DNA from: Alteromonadaceae bacterium M269
Lineage (GTDB): Bacteria; Pseudomonadota; Gammaproteobacteria; Enterobacterales; Alteromonadaceae
DNA length: 64,000 nt
NCBI GenBank assembly: GCA_004353515.1
Contig: SMNZ01000002.1
Coordinates: 310,001-374,000 of the forward strand
Direction: 5' to 3'
Positions 19,101 through 27,588 of the stretch are shown here, one piece after another; the first letter of the stretch is position 1, and the number at the start of each line of letters is the position of its first letter. The translations under genes were made by a program, and so were the position numbers. The notes under the pieces were generated by a model that did no database searches, had not been told where the DNA came from, and saw nothing but the letters and a program-made list of their open reading frames with translations.

Positions 19101-20007
19101 CTTACGTGACAACCCTGAATGCGCGCAGCAAGAGGCTGAGACTAAAGCCGACGTTAACAACCCTGGTCTGCATGCTCAGTTAACTTATGATTTGAATGAG
19201 GATATTGCAGCACCTTATATTGCGAAAGGTGTTTCGCCACAAGTTGCTATTCTTCGTGAACAAGGTGTTAACTCTCATGTCGAAATGGCTGCAGCCTTTG
19301 ATCGTGCTGGGTTCAAAGCAATCGATGTTCATATGAGTGATTTGTTGTCGGGGCAAGTCAGCTTGGAAACATTCCAAGGTTTAGTAGCTTGCGGCGGATT
19401 CTCATACGGTGACGTATTGGGTGCCGGTGAAGGGTGGGCTAAATCGATACTGTTTAATGAACGAGTGAGAGATAATTTTAGCCAATTCTTCCAGCGCTCA
19501 GATTCTTTCTCTCTCGGTGTTTGTAACGGTTGCCAAATGATTTCGAACCTGAAATCACTCATCCCTGGGGCTGATTTATGGCCGCACTTCGTAACGAATA
19601 AGTCAGAACGTTTTGAAGCGCGTTTCTCCCTTGTTGAAATGAAAAAGTCTCCATCATTATTCTTTGATGGGATGGAAGGTTCGAGGATGCCTATTGCCGT
19701 ATCTCACGGTGAGGGCAGAGCAGAATTTGCATCTGCTGAGCAATTAGCTGCGGTTAAAGCTAAAGGGCTTGTTGCCTTAGCTTTTTCTGACAACTATGGC
19801 AATGTTGCTCAGAGCTATCCGGCTAACCCTAATGGTTCTCCAGATGGAATAACGGGACTAACGACTGAAGATGGTCGAGTCACTATTATGATGCCTCATC
19901 CAGAGCGAGTGTTTAGAGCTGTGTCTAATTCTTGGCATCCTGATGATTGGAGAGAAGATAGTCCTTGGATGAGAATGTTTAGAAATGCTCGCAAGTTTGT
20001 GGGGTAG
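16114..20007 (+). CDS. purL: Phosphoribosylformylglycinamidine synthase
   Basis: This is the large single-chain PurL, which makes FGAM from FGAR, glutamine and ATP in purine synthesis. At 1297 residues it is the proteobacterial length. The N-terminus [10 protein letters not shown] and [16 protein letters not shown], the first AIR-synthase half with [20 protein letters not shown], the second half with HDRSDGGL, and the C-terminal class I amidotransferase with GVCNGCQM (Cys near 1137) and PHPERVFR are all present. No clear Shine-Dalgarno site is visible. With guaB and guaA, this is the third purine gene in the window. Confidence 0.98.
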   Translation: MLILPGAPALSDFRTEKLIQQIQQASLPITGVYAEYVHFVDLEGALTDEQTVVLEKLLTYGPSVSEGSKDGILKLVVPRVGTISPWASKATDIAHNCGLSQIHRIERGIAYYLQCEQALTAEQDTQATSLLFDRMTEVVFDELSEAEKLFGEATPGEFTYVDIMGGGREALVEANVNLGLALAEDEVDYLVDNFNKLERNPTDVELYMFAQANSEHCRHKIFNADWVIDGVEQPKSLFKMIKNTYEVSDDYVFSAYKDNAAVMQGNAAGRFFPSPEGREYQYQHEDIDILMKVETHNHPTAISPFPGAATGSGGEIRDEGATGVGAKPKAGLAGFSVSNLRIPGFNQPWEMDYGKPARIVDALDIMTHGPLGAAAFNNEFGRPNILGYFRTYEEEVNSHNGVEVRGYHKPIMIAGGLGNIRREHIQKGEITVGAKLVVLGGPAMNIGLGGGAASSMASGESLEDLDFASVQRDNPEMERRCQEVIDRCWQLGDKNPIQFIHDVGAGGLSNALPELVSDGGRGGRFELRNVNIDEPGMSPLEIWCNESQERYVLSVAPEDMARFESICERERAPFAVVGEATEEQHLHLNDKHFDNSPIDMPLDVLLGKTPKMQRNVESKKAKGNALNFEGIEVSDAVERILRLPAVGEKTFLITIGDRSVTGLICRDQMVGPWQVPVADAAVTAAAFDSYHGEAMSMGERSPIALLDYAASARMAVGESLTNIAGVDIGDTKRIKLSANWMSAAEHPGEDAGLYEAVKAVGEELCPALGLTIPVGKDSMSMKTKWEDEGQDKLVTSPLSLVITGFAAVNDIRKTVTPQLRTDKGESVLVSIDLGRGKNRLGASALAQVYKQLGEQPADLDSAEDMLNFFNAMQALVNDEAILAYHDRSDGGLMTTLLEMAFAGNCGVDVDIAELGNEDLSVLFNEELGGVIQVTKVQLDKVLSVLDNHGLSSCSHVIGKVTTDDEIVVRRGDQVVTSRARSAWRNIWAETTTEMQRLRDNPECAQQEAETKADVNNPGLHAQLTYDLNEDIAAPYIAKGVSPQVAILREQGVNSHVEMAAAFDRAGFKAIDVHMSDLLSGQVSLETFQGLVACGGFSYGDVLGAGEGWAKSILFNERVRDNFSQFFQRSDSFSLGVCNGCQMISNLKSLIPGADLWPHFVTNKSERFEARFSLVEMKKSPSLFFDGMEGSRMPIAVSHGEGRAEFASAEQLAAVKAKGLVALAFSDNYGNVAQSYPANPNGSPDGITGLTTEDGRVTIMMPHPERVFRAVSNSWHPDDWREDSPWMRMFRNARKFVG

Positions 20008-20102
20008 TTTTCGGCGCATTTTTCTGAACGGAAAATGAATGAAATTAAGTTGAGCACTTTTTTTGAAAATAGTTGGAATTTTTTCAGATATGCTTAGGTC
20101 TA

Positions 20103-20108
20103 TATAAT
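20103..20108 (+). promoter_or_regulatory. TATAAT -10 box for a candidate small RNA
   Basis: A consensus TATAAT lies 96 bases after purL. The matching -35 is poor (T-rich sequence near 20080-20087), so the promoter is tentative. Confidence 0.35.
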
Positions 20109-20114
20109 CGCAAC

Positions 20115-20213
20115 TGAGTTAACAAGTCCCCTTGTTTAATTCGTTGTATGTAGCTTTCCTAAGAGCATGATGCTCACCTTTTATGACGGTACCAGTTTTG
20201 GTACCGTTTTTTT
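20115..20213 (+). ncRNA. Candidate ~100-nt small RNA with three hairpins
   Basis: Downstream of a TATAAT box there are three successive hairpins: AACAAG/CTTGTT with loop TCCC (20121-20136), GAGCAT/ATGCTC (20163-20175), and a terminator stem ACGGTACC/GGTACCGT (20186-20207) with a seven-T tail. There is no open frame. The shape matches Hfq-type small RNAs. It could instead be the long 3' untranslated end of purL, possibly processed. I do not recognise a named family. Confidence 0.45.
20186..20213 (+). terminator. Rho-independent terminator
   Basis: An 8-bp perfect stem (ACGGTACC...GGTACCGT) closes an AGTTTT loop and is followed directly by a T run. It ends transcription from purL and/or the candidate small RNA. 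The AT-rich stretch from 20214 to 20590 shows nothing else I can name. Confidence 0.85.
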
Positions 20214-20590
20214 ATGTCTTCAATAAATGTTATTTGGGGTGTCGAATGCGGCTATTTGGATACTGTCCTAAATAAAACTATCTTAATAACACTCTTATCA
20301 TATTAGCTTAAGTATTAATGCCTGAAAGTCTTGAATATTGCGAAGGGTTAAAAAAGTAACCTGTTGAGAGTCTGTGTGCTATCAAATAAATTTAGATAAA
20401 AGATTTGCGGTAATAAATATTATTTATGTTTCGTGAGTTTTGAACTAAATATTTGTGTTATTTGAAAATTTTTTTTAATAAGGCATTGTTTATTAAGAAA
20501 TTGCTGTTTATTATTTGCTCGCTAGGGAAAAGTGCTCAATATAAATGATGGATGGCTAAAAAATAACAACAACAATATTAGATTTCTATT

Positions 20591-20728
20591 ATGCAACGTT
20601 CTTCTAAAGGTTTCGGACTTATTGGTATAGCTTGTGCTGTTGTCTTTTTAATTGTTACGGCAGTTGTTAGTGCCTCATCTCATGCAAATACCGTCACAAA
20701 GTTACCAACAGAAATCAAAAGCGCTTAG
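20591..20728 (+). CDS. Small single-membrane-span protein (45 aa)
   Basis: ATG 20591 opens a 45-codon frame: short polar start (MQRSSKGFG), one hydrophobic segment (LIGIACAVVFLIVTAVV), then ASSHANT and a polar tail. It could be a small membrane protein or a cleaved signal-peptide-like product. No good ribosome site is visible and I know no family. The coding call rests on the clean hydrophobic pattern in an otherwise featureless region. Confidence 0.4.
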   Translation: MQRSSKGFGLIGIACAVVFLIVTAVVSASSHANTVTKLPTEIKSA

Positions 20729-20749
20729 TAAAATAAGTGCTTTTCTAAT

Positions 20750-21334
20750 TTAACCTCTTCTCCGGTGTAATTCTCTATTTGCAAGTTTCTCTTGCCTATT
20801 CTTTTTGAGTAATACATAAACTGATGTCAACCCACCATGTCTTTTTTGTGCGCTATGAAAGGCAATAACTTCTGGTATTTGTTGTAACCAGTGATTTAAG
20901 TAGCTTTTTATAAAAGCTGGAAAAGGTTTAGATTCTACTCCCATGCCGTGCTTGATTAATAACACTCTTGAACCTTGGTTATAAGATTTAATGATGGTGT
21001 CAAAAGTGAGTTGTCTCGCTTTTTCAAACGGCAGTTGCTGAATAGTTACGCTTTTATCAATGTCATACTTTCCTAAACGTAGCTTTTTATAAACGCCATC
21101 TTGTATGCCTGGCTGTTTATATTCGAGCATATCGTCTGGAGCAACAGGCGATACGTTTTCTGTAATGAGGTAATTGAACTCTTCTATGCTGCTATCGTTA
21201 AGGGATTGCCGCCTTAATGTTTGAGCCAATGTGCTTTTATGAGGTTGATTAAAATGAACCTGATCGCTTTCTTTCAGAGGTTTCACATCGCTCATGAAAT
21301 CTTCAAAGGAATGTTCGTCTCTTCTATCTTTCAT
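20750..21334 (-). CDS. smrA: Smr-domain endonuclease-like protein (SmrA type)
   Basis: About 194 residues with a C-terminal Smr domain (MutS2-related; nicking nuclease or nucleic-acid binding). The pattern LRLGKYDIDKSVTIQQL, then 'SRVLLIKHGMG' and 'AFHSAQKRHGGLTSVYVLL', follows the SmrA/YdaL arrangement, in which the usual LDLHG is degenerate (LRLGKY). The N-terminal half is polar and probably flexible. I start at ATG 21334; a TTG five codons upstream is possible. It sits beside tRNA-Arg on the same strand. Confidence 0.85.
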   Translation of the reverse strand: MKDRRDEHSFEDFMSDVKPLKESDQVHFNQPHKSTLAQTLRRQSLNDSSIEEFNYLITENVSPVAPDDMLEYKQPGIQDGVYKKLRLGKYDIDKSVTIQQLPFEKARQLTFDTIIKSYNQGSRVLLIKHGMGVESKPFPAFIKSYLNHWLQQIPEVIAFHSAQKRHGGLTSVYVLLKKNRQEKLANRELHRRRG

Positions 21335-21364
21335 TATCTCTAGCGCCAACAGAAGGATATTAGA

Positions 21365-21441
21365 TGGCGTCCCCTGGAGGATTCGAACCTCCGGCCTTCC
21401 CCTTAGGAGGGGGACGCTCTATCCAGCTGAGCTAAGGGGAC
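21365..21441 (-). tRNA. tRNA-Arg (anticodon CCT)
   Basis: The complement folds as a full cloverleaf of 77 bases: acceptor GTCCCCT/AGGGGAC, D-arm GCTC...GAGC, anticodon stem TCCCC/GGGGA with loop CTCCTAA (anticodon CCT), T-arm GGAGG-TTCGAAT-CCTCC, discriminator G, and an encoded CCA. It reads AGG codons. No integrase or attachment-site duplication is visible next to it. Confidence 0.96.
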
Positions 21442-21583
21442 TCACTATTCGTTAAATGGTGACCATTAAAAGCCATCAAAACAAAAACGATAGTAGTGAT
21501 GTGACTTGGCCTAAAACAATTGATGAACCAAATCGGGGTCTTATTATGTCTGAATCTTTTCTGATTAAAAAGCTTATTGCGCC

Positions 21584-22750
21584 TTAATTACGAACGACAA
21601 AATCGTTCGGTTGAATATTAGCCAAAAATGCGCCATCTATACTTTCCAAAACAGCTGAATTATTGAACAACGAGGTGACTCTGACTTTCACAGGGTGAAT
21701 TTGATATTGATAACGAGGCCGGTTATGAACATCAAAAAACTGATTGAGTTGGAAAACTTGTAACTCATCGCCTTGCTTGACGCCTTGTTTTTGACCTACA
21801 TCGATAGTGAGTTGTCCGTTGCTAACATTGACTACGCGTGCATACGCGGGCTCACAACTGACGGTTTGATCAATCTCTTGCGTTATTTCCGTCAACATTT
21901 GCTGAGTGGCTAGGCCAAAGTCAGATTGCCAGAACAAACTACTGTTTGGGTCAACTGCTTGTCTGGCTTTGAAGCTCCAAGGAGCGACTAAAGTGGACGT
22001 TTTTTCGAATAACAGCTCACCTGTCGTTGTACTGAACAATGATGTGTGGAGAGTTAAGTTTCTGCTTTGCTTGTTACCTTTCCAGAAAGCAAGTTTTGAC
22101 TTTTTATCTGGCTGTAAGCTGAGATCAATAATTTCTGATGTAAGGATAAACTGCACTGCGTCATCTCTTCCAATTTCAATCAATTGCTCTGGATCGTTGA
22201 GAAACTGCTCTGCAATGAGTGGAAATGGTTTGAGTATTTTAATTTCTGTATGGTTTGAAATGTCTTCAAACTCTTTCTGGATTCTTCTTGATAGTGCACC
22301 CCCTAATCCATAAAGGCTGCCAACACGTGCTTGTCCGCGATGACGAAGTTGAAACTCAGTAGCTGCAATACTTTTTGTGTAGTCAGAAGCTCGGCACGTG
22401 GTATCCTGCGGGAAAATATCTGCTCTTATGCTGACAGTGACATAACCATTGCTGTACTTTTCATCTATCAACTCAATTCTATTAACTTCTCCCGCCGCAC
22501 GTATTTCGAACTGATCATTCTGTAGGAGTCCGTTGGCCATTTGTTGAACGCTGCTAACAGACGCTCCGGCAAATAACAGTGCTTGTTTTATAGCTTCTTG
22601 AGTGGCTCTTTGACGTGCAATCTTCTTGTTATTGTTTTGGATAACAGCTTGCCCACTGGCTTCAAACCAAACTGCATAAGACTTTTTGGGAAACGTCAGT
22701 AGCAAAAAAGATGACAAAGCAATAATTGCGAGAACTCTGTACATAATCAT
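21584..22750 (-). CDS. flgT: Flagellar assembly protein FlgT
   Basis: FlgT is a periplasmic protein that builds the H-ring around the basal body of sodium-driven polar flagella, as described in Vibrio. A signal peptide (LAIIALSSFLLLTF, then SYA) precedes VWFEASGQAVIQNNNKKIARQ, the conserved opening of the FlgT N-terminal domain. A middle domain and a C-terminal SH3-like part ('VGQKQGVKQGDELQVF') follow. At 388 residues it is of normal length. ATG 22750 has AAGG six bases upstream. It is divergent from flgP; the two belong to the flgO-flgP-flgT group, but flgO is not seen here. Confidence 0.88.
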   Translation of the reverse strand: MIMYRVLAIIALSSFLLLTFPKKSYAVWFEASGQAVIQNNNKKIARQRATQEAIKQALLFAGASVSSVQQMANGLLQNDQFEIRAAGEVNRIELIDEKYSNGYVTVSIRADIFPQDTTCRASDYTKSIAATEFQLRHRGQARVGSLYGLGGALSRRIQKEFEDISNHTEIKILKPFPLIAEQFLNDPEQLIEIGRDDAVQFILTSEIIDLSLQPDKKSKLAFWKGNKQSRNLTLHTSLFSTTTGELLFEKTSTLVAPWSFKARQAVDPNSSLFWQSDFGLATQQMLTEITQEIDQTVSCEPAYARVVNVSNGQLTIDVGQKQGVKQGDELQVFQLNQFFDVHNRPRYQYQIHPVKVRVTSLFNNSAVLESIDGAFLANIQPNDFVVRN

Positions 22751-22789
22751 TGGTTGCCTTGTTGAGAATTAATCAATTAGTGATGACTA

Positions 22790-22806
22790 AGCAACTATTG
22801 TACCTA
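22790..22806 (-). promoter_or_regulatory. Sigma-54-type promoter for flgT
   Basis: On the minus strand AGGTACAATAGTTGCT has GG and GC separated by exactly 10 bases, a full TTGCT -12 element and a partial -24 (GGTAC for GGCAC). It lies about 40 bases upstream of flgT. Confidence 0.5.
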
Positions 22807-22852
22807 TCTGTTTTTAGCGACAGTGTAATTAAAATGAGTGTAGATAAATTTT

Positions 22853-22868
22853 GGGCTTATATTTTGCT
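22853..22868 (+). promoter_or_regulatory. Sigma-54-type promoter for flgP
   Basis: GGGCTTATATTTTGCT has GG-N10-GC spacing and a TTGCT -12 element, about 107 bases upstream of the flgP start. It is back to back with the flgT site, so the 224-base gap may be one divergent sigma-54 control region. Confidence 0.5.
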
Positions 22869-22974
22869 TAGATCAAAGTACATAAAAGTGTCGATGCCTT
22901 GCTGTTTAAAAAAACGTCAATAAATGAGTAAGGTAAAGGCAACATATTATTTCGGTTATTGTGGGAATAAAGTA

Positions 22975-23436
22975 ATGTATTTCAAATGGTTAAGCCTACT
23001 TATTATATCTTTTTTGGCTGCTGGTTGTTCATCGGTCTTTGATAAGCAAGTCGAGTGGGAATACGTTGAGCCAGACACTTATCCTGTTTTGACGGCAATC
23101 GGTTATGCTCCTATTGCCGCTCAACCCGGCAGTAATTTGTCGACTAAGTCATTAAAAGCGATAAAAGCTTCAAAGTTGGATGCATATAGGGAATTGGCTG
23201 AACAGGTATTTGGCCAAAAAATTGACGGTCAGCAACAGTTGTCGAATATGGTATTGAATAATACTCGCCTCAAGGCTTCGGTTGAAGGTGTTATAAGAGG
23301 TGCTCAAGTTGTGAAGAGCTACCCTGTTGGAGATGATACTTATGCAACTGAAGTGAAGTTGGACTTTAAAAAGGTCTACGATATTTATTTATCGACAGCG
23401 AGGCCGCGTAAAATTAAAAGTGTTAGCTATTTTTAA
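22975..23436 (+). CDS. flgP: Flagellar LPP20-family lipoprotein FlgP
   Basis: FlgP is an outer-membrane lipoprotein that supports the polar-flagellum outer ring. The signal LSLLIISFLAAGC gives a lipobox LAAGC, and the body carries the LPP20 pattern 'AIKASKLDAYRELAEQVFGQKIDG' followed by 'VEGVIRGAQVV'. ATG 22975 has GGGA about eight bases upstream; an in-frame ATG at 22924 would add 17 residues before the signal and is less likely. The length is 153 residues. Confidence 0.88.
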   Translation: MYFKWLSLLIISFLAAGCSSVFDKQVEWEYVEPDTYPVLTAIGYAPIAAQPGSNLSTKSLKAIKASKLDAYRELAEQVFGQKIDGQQQLSNMVLNNTRLKASVEGVIRGAQVVKSYPVGDDTYATEVKLDFKKVYDIYLSTARPRKIKSVSYF

Positions 23437-23545
23437 GTTTAATGGGAGAAAGGTTTTAATTGGTAAAGTTAAGGCTACTTTTTTGACGTTTTTATCGCTG
23501 AACTATATAGAGGGGAGTTTTACTGCGCTAAAGTATTAATAAAGC

Positions 23546-23971
23546 TTAAGCGCTTATGCTAGAGCCTTTATTATTGCCTGTCGGCTTGCCGCTTTTATTG
23601 TAGGTTAGCGATTCTTTAGCCCGACTCTCGGTTAGCAAGTTTCTGAGATGCTCGAGTCTAAGTTGCCCTTGTTCTACCGCTTTTTCATTGATTTCCGTTA
23701 AGTAACGGCATTCAGAGACAATCGTTTCTATCTGGCTTATCTTTTCTTTAACTTCTGGGCTAGACGCATATTCTTCATTACTGGTGTAGAGTTTTTGTAT
23801 CACACCATCTTGCGTTTGGATATCGTTAAGGAGGGTTTCTTTGTCTGAAACTAAAGAGATCAGTGTTTCAGCATCTCTTGTGCTGATGAGATGTAATTCG
23901 TTTTCTAATAACTGCTTTAGACGACCGAGTAAAGACGCTTGAGCTTCTAAAGCATCAATGATCTCGGTCAT
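23546..23971 (-). CDS. flgN: Flagellar export chaperone FlgN
   Basis: FlgN is the cytoplasmic chaperone that delivers hook-filament junction proteins FlgK and FlgL to the export gate. This is a 141-residue, mainly helical protein (LLGRLKQLLENELHLISTRD then 'VSDKETLLNDIQ') with a low-complexity tail. It follows flgM with a one-base overlap (TAATG), a coupled pair. Confidence 0.88.
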   Translation of the reverse strand: MTEIIDALEAQASLLGRLKQLLENELHLISTRDAETLISLVSDKETLLNDIQTQDGVIQKLYTSNEEYASSPEVKEKISQIETIVSECRYLTEINEKAVEQGQLRLEHLRNLLTESRAKESLTYNKSGKPTGNNKGSSISA

Positions 23972-24315
23972 TATCGTCTATCAAGCCCGAACAATTCTGC
24001 TTCAACTCTTGAGATATTCTGAGCTAATCTCTCTGGATCAACTCTATATTCACCGTTTGATATAGCAGCTCTGATACGATCAACTCTCTCTTGGTTTACC
24101 GGAGCGTCGGTAGAGCGTCTTTGCGCTTGAGATAGCTGTTGTGCAGATTGTGTAAGAGACACAGAATCTTGCCTATTTGGAGATTCAAGTTGTGTTCTTC
24201 TTTCTGTACCTACTTGTTGTGACGCATTCTGGTTAGCAGACTGCTGCTGATTGACGCGTTGATTATCAATCTGCGGCCTTGCATTATTACCATTGTTCAC
24301 ATTGTTGATAGCCAT
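23971..24315 (-). CDS. flgM: Anti-sigma-28 factor FlgM
   Basis: FlgM holds FliA (sigma-28) inactive until it is secreted through the finished hook. A disordered Gln/Asn-rich N-terminus (MAINNVNN) leads to the conserved C-terminal helices with 'DSVSLTQSAQQL' and 'ERVDRIRAAISNGEYRVDPE', a clear FlgM signature. I start at ATG 24315 (114 residues), giving the typical length; an in-frame upstream start adds an unlikely basic extension. A perfect-looking sigma-28 promoter precedes it. Confidence 0.93.
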   Translation of the reverse strand: MAINNVNNGNNARPQIDNQRVNQQQSANQNASQQVGTERRTQLESPNRQDSVSLTQSAQQLSQAQRRSTDAPVNQERVDRIRAAISNGEYRVDPERLAQNISRVEAELFGLDRR

Positions 24316-24350
24316 GGTCTTCTTCCAATATTTACAATACCTCAGAAATC

Positions 24351-24377
24351 TTATCGGCTTCTGATAGGGATACTTTA
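24351..24377 (-). promoter_or_regulatory. Sigma-28 (FliA) promoter for flgMN
   Basis: On the minus strand TAAA, 15 bases, then GCCGATAA: an exact match to the TAAA-N15-GCCGATAA consensus, 36 bases upstream of flgM. This gives the usual late-class feedback, in which FliA drives its own anti-sigma factor. Confidence 0.9.
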
Positions 24378-24439
24378 GCAAAAAATTGCGTTTAGTTCAC
24401 CAAAGTGTTCGAAATTAATCCAAGCAGTCTTTTATTCGA

Positions 24440-25126
24440 TTAGATGTTAACGCTGACTTCGCTAGAATTGGTGACTTTTGCATCAATCACTTTTTTCGAA
24501 TGACTGTTCCTTACCATAATGGTATCGCCCAGGTTACCGTCTTGTTGAGCGATTCCATTAGTTTTTATACTCAATCCACCTAAAGAGGCATTAATGACAA
24601 TGCTATCGCCTTTACAGACATAGCAAAGCATCCTCGGTGTGACTGGTTGTCCTGAACGTACTCGACGCTTTAGGCGAGCACCAATTACTTCTTCTTTCGT
24701 TGTGTAAGTTGTTGTTCTTAAGCTTTTTTTATCGACACGGATGACGTCAGTATTGGCTTCCGTCAATAAAGTTCCGGGTGCAATAACCGTATTCAAAACA
24801 ACTATGTCTTGCATTTCACTGACTTGTACCATCATATAGATATACCAGTTATTTTCTGGGCAGGTTGCTCTGACAGTGACATTGGACTGCCTTAGCGATT
24901 CTGGCGTCGATCTATAAGAAAAGGGTTTGTCGCAATGAGGGACTTGTATACGGCCGTCGAGTGTCTTCGCTTTTATCTCTAGCGCATCACTTTGGGAGAC
25001 TATTTGAGAACGAACATAATCCTCGGCGCCGCTCATAATTTGTAGCTTTAATGGATTATCAGTAGATGCCGATACAAATAAATTCACGAAAAGTAAGCTT
25101 ATTGGGAAAAAATTCAGTATTCTCAT
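24440..25126 (-). CDS. flgA: Flagellar P-ring assembly chaperone FlgA
   Basis: FlgA is the periplasmic chaperone for FlgI P-ring assembly. A signal peptide (ILNFFPISLLFVNLFVSAS) precedes a SAF-like C-terminal domain with 'VVLNTVIAPGTLLTEANTDV', 'IGARLKRRVRSGQPVTPRML' and 'DSIVINASLGGLSIKTNG', all family-typical. At 228 residues it is full length. It is divergent from cheV, as in Vibrio and relatives. Confidence 0.93.
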   Translation of the reverse strand: MRILNFFPISLLFVNLFVSASTDNPLKLQIMSGAEDYVRSQIVSQSDALEIKAKTLDGRIQVPHCDKPFSYRSTPESLRQSNVTVRATCPENNWYIYMMVQVSEMQDIVVLNTVIAPGTLLTEANTDVIRVDKKSLRTTTYTTKEEVIGARLKRRVRSGQPVTPRMLCYVCKGDSIVINASLGGLSIKTNGIAQQDGNLGDTIMVRNSHSKKVIDAKVTNSSEVSVNI

Positions 25127-25247
25127 AATGTAATCGATATTTAATGTTCACTTTGTGACGCTTTTTTGTCTATGCTTAGACCTAACTTAATGGCGTTGGC
25201 TAATCAGGCGTCAAAAAATAGACAATTCATTATTGGTAATGGATTAA

Positions 25248-25263
25248 GGGCAATAAGTGTGCC
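25248..25263 (+). promoter_or_regulatory. Possible sigma-54 promoter for cheV
   Basis: GGGCAATAAGTGTGCC has GG-N10-GC spacing with a good -24 (GGCA) but a weaker -12 (GTGC instead of TTGC), 26 bases upstream of cheV. Confidence 0.35.
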
Positions 25264-25288
25264 TAGTTTGAAATTTTTGAGGTGTTAA

Positions 25289-26212
25289 ATGGCAGGTATC
25301 CTTGACTCAGTCAACCAACGTACGCAGCTAGTCGGTCAGAACAGATTAGAACTGTTGTTGTTTAAACTTGCAGGAAGACAGCGTTTTGGTATTAACGTGT
25401 TTAAAGTGAGGGAAGTACTGCAATGCCCTCCTTTAACTTCAATGCCTCGTTTGAATTCCTATGTAAGAGGGGTTGCTCATATTCGAGGTCAAACAATTTC
25501 TGTTATTGATCTCAGTATGGCGACTGGCGGTAAGAAAATTGAGGATATTTCTAAATGCTTTATCGTCATTGCTGAATACAACCGCTCTGTACAAGGTTTC
25601 TTGGTTGGTTCGGTTGAGAGAATCATCAATATTAACTGGGATTCTATTTTGCCACCGCCTAAAGGAACTGGGAGAGCGAGTTACTTAACTGCTGTTACAG
25701 AAGTCGATAAAGAACTGATTGAGATTTTAGATGTTGAGAAGATTCTCAACGAGATATCACCTCTTAATACCGATGTAAGTCAAGACACACTAGATAGTCT
25801 TGATGTCGACAGCAATGCAGATAAGATTATCTTTATTGCGGATGACTCATCTGTTGCGCGTAATCAGGTGAAGAAGGCGCTGACTGCATTAGGTGTCGAA
25901 ATAGAGATGGCTAAGAACGGTAAAGAAGCACTTGACCGGTTGAATGAGCTCGCTCAGGAAACGGGGGATGTCACGGATAAAGTGTCTGTTCTCGTTTCTG
26001 ATATTGAAATGCCCGAAATGGATGGCTACACGCTAACAGCTGAGCTTAGGAATACGCCTGAGTTGGCTAAGTTAAAAGTTGTTCTTCATACTTCTCTCAG
26101 TGGTGTATTTAATCAGGCAATGGTTAAGAAGGTTGGAGCGGATGACTTTATCGCGAAGTTCCACCCTGATGAATTAGCTACCGCCGTACAAAAATGGATA
26201 AAAGTTGAATAA
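25289..26212 (+). CDS. cheV: Chemotaxis coupling protein CheV
   Basis: CheV couples chemoreceptors to CheA and carries its own receiver domain. An N-terminal CheW-like domain (about 15-160: FGINVFKVREVL, VRGVAHIRGQTISVIDL) is followed by a REC domain with acidic pocket IADDS and phospho-acceptor Asp238 in VSDIEMPEMDGY, plus the conserved Lys in FIAKFHPDEL. At 307 residues it is of normal length. It is followed by cheR after 18 bases. Confidence 0.95.
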   Translation: MAGILDSVNQRTQLVGQNRLELLLFKLAGRQRFGINVFKVREVLQCPPLTSMPRLNSYVRGVAHIRGQTISVIDLSMATGGKKIEDISKCFIVIAEYNRSVQGFLVGSVERIININWDSILPPPKGTGRASYLTAVTEVDKELIEILDVEKILNEISPLNTDVSQDTLDSLDVDSNADKIIFIADDSSVARNQVKKALTALGVEIEMAKNGKEALDRLNELAQETGDVTDKVSVLVSDIEMPEMDGYTLTAELRNTPELAKLKVVLHTSLSGVFNQAMVKKVGADDFIAKFHPDELATAVQKWIKVE

Positions 26213-26230
26213 AGAAGGACAGTTGTCTGG

Positions 26231-27082
26231 ATGACATTGATTTCTCAAGAGTTGTTAGAGAGCGATTACTCGCTCTTTAAAGAGTATTTAGTCAGTGAAT
26301 GTGGGATTGTCTTAGGTGACAACAAGCAATATTTAGTTCGTAGCCGTTTATTGCCATTGCTTAGGCAGTTCGAGATAGATAGCTACACTAACCTCATTTC
26401 AAGAGTTGTTAAGTCGAGAGATAGTTCGCTTAACAATGCTGTTATCGATGCAATGACGACCAATGAGACCCTGTGGTTTCGTGATGGGCATCCGTTCGAA
26501 GTATTGAAAGCAGACATATTCCCCAAACTCCAAAATAAAAGAACGCCTGTAAGAATATGGTGTGCTGCTTGTTCGTCTGGGCAAGAGCCATATTCAATAG
26601 CCATGTCTCTATTGGAGTATAAAACACAGAATGCCAGTGCGTTCAGCGGAGGTGTGGAAATTATTGGAACGGATATATCCAATAATATGTTAGATCAATG
26701 CCGTAGAGCGACATACGATAATCTGTCCTTGTCACGAGGTTTGTCCAATGAGCGATTAGAACGCTTTTTTGAACCTGCGGAGGTCGGTGCAAAAAATGAA
26801 AGTCGACAATTAAAGAGAGAAGTGACCCGTATGGTTTCTTTTCGCTCTATGAACTTATTTGATTCTTATGCAGCTCTGGGTTCTTTCGACTTAATATTTT
26901 GTCGAAATGTGCTGATTTATTTTTCTATCGATGGGAAAAAACGGATACTGCAACAAATTGCCTCTAGCCTGCAAAGCGGCGGAACTTTATTCCTTGGAGC
27001 TTCCGAATCTCTATCTGGGATCTCGAACGATTTTGATATGAATCGCTCAGGTCAGGGTATTTTTTACGTTAAAAAGCAATAG
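26231..27082 (+). CDS. cheR: Chemotaxis protein methyltransferase CheR
   Basis: CheR methylates glutamates of chemoreceptors with S-adenosylmethionine. The N-terminal helical domain and 'MTTNETLWFRDGHPFEVL' lead to the SAM site 'RIWCAACSSGQEPYS' and later 'FDLIFCRNVLIYF', the family signature. The length is 283 residues. AAGGA lies upstream of ATG 26231. The position between cheV and flgB is standard for polar flagellar clusters. Confidence 0.95.
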   Translation: MTLISQELLESDYSLFKEYLVSECGIVLGDNKQYLVRSRLLPLLRQFEIDSYTNLISRVVKSRDSSLNNAVIDAMTTNETLWFRDGHPFEVLKADIFPKLQNKRTPVRIWCAACSSGQEPYSIAMSLLEYKTQNASAFSGGVEIIGTDISNNMLDQCRRATYDNLSLSRGLSNERLERFFEPAEVGAKNESRQLKREVTRMVSFRSMNLFDSYAALGSFDLIFCRNVLIYFSIDGKKRILQQIASSLQSGGTLFLGASESLSGISNDFDMNRSGQGIFYVKKQ

Positions 27083-27125
27083 CTTATAAATATCTTCACA
27101 CTTTAATCTAACATCCCAAATTCTA

Positions 27126-27142
27126 TTGGCATGTGGTTTGCT
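27126..27142 (+). promoter_or_regulatory. Sigma-54 promoter of the flgB operon
   Basis: TTGGCATGTGGTTTGCT matches the sigma-54 consensus (TGGCAC-N5-TTGCT) with exact GG-N10-GC spacing, 41 bases upstream of flgB. Confidence 0.85.
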
Positions 27143-27183
27143 ATGTTCTTGTAAATCATTGTGTTGCCACCAGGAGTTTGGGC

Positions 27184-27588
27184 ATGGCTATAAATCTCGA
27201 CAAGTTTGTTGCATTTAATCAAAGAGCGGTCGCTATTCGAACTGATCGTATGGAGATTATTGCCGGGAATTTAGCAAACGCCAACACACCTGGCTATAAA
27301 GCACAGGACATCGACTTTAAATCCGCTATGCAAAATGCGAGTTACGCGCAATCAAGCAGCTTAACTCGCACACATGAAAAGCATTTCGATGTGAGCACTC
27401 GACGAAGCAATAACGAAATTGAATACCGTGTCCCTGATCAACCAGATACAGGGGATGGTAATACTGTCGACGTGCAGCAAGAGCGGAATATCTTTTTAGA
27501 CAACGGATTGCGCTATCAAGCCAGTATTCAGTTTTTAGATGGGAAGTTCAAAGGTATGAAGAAAGCCATCGCTGGAGGACAAGGGTAA
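27184..27588 (+). CDS. flgB: Flagellar proximal rod protein FlgB
   Basis: FlgB is a proximal rod subunit. The rod N-terminal motif 'IIAGNLANANTPGYKAQDIDF' is clear, and the C-terminus carries the QASIQFLDGKFKGMKKAI helix. ATG 27184 has AGGAG eight bases upstream, giving 134 residues; an in-frame upstream start is rejected because it lies over the sigma-54 promoter region. It overlaps flgC by one base. Confidence 0.95.
   Translation: MAINLDKFVAFNQRAVAIRTDRMEIIAGNLANANTPGYKAQDIDFKSAMQNASYAQSSSLTRTHEKHFDVSTRRSNNEIEYRVPDQPDTGDGNTVDVQQERNIFLDNGLRYQASIQFLDGKFKGMKKAIAGGQG

Noticed and set aside
21365-21441. tRNA-Arg as an integration site of a genomic island
   Set aside because: No integrase and no repeated 3' tRNA end are visible on either side.
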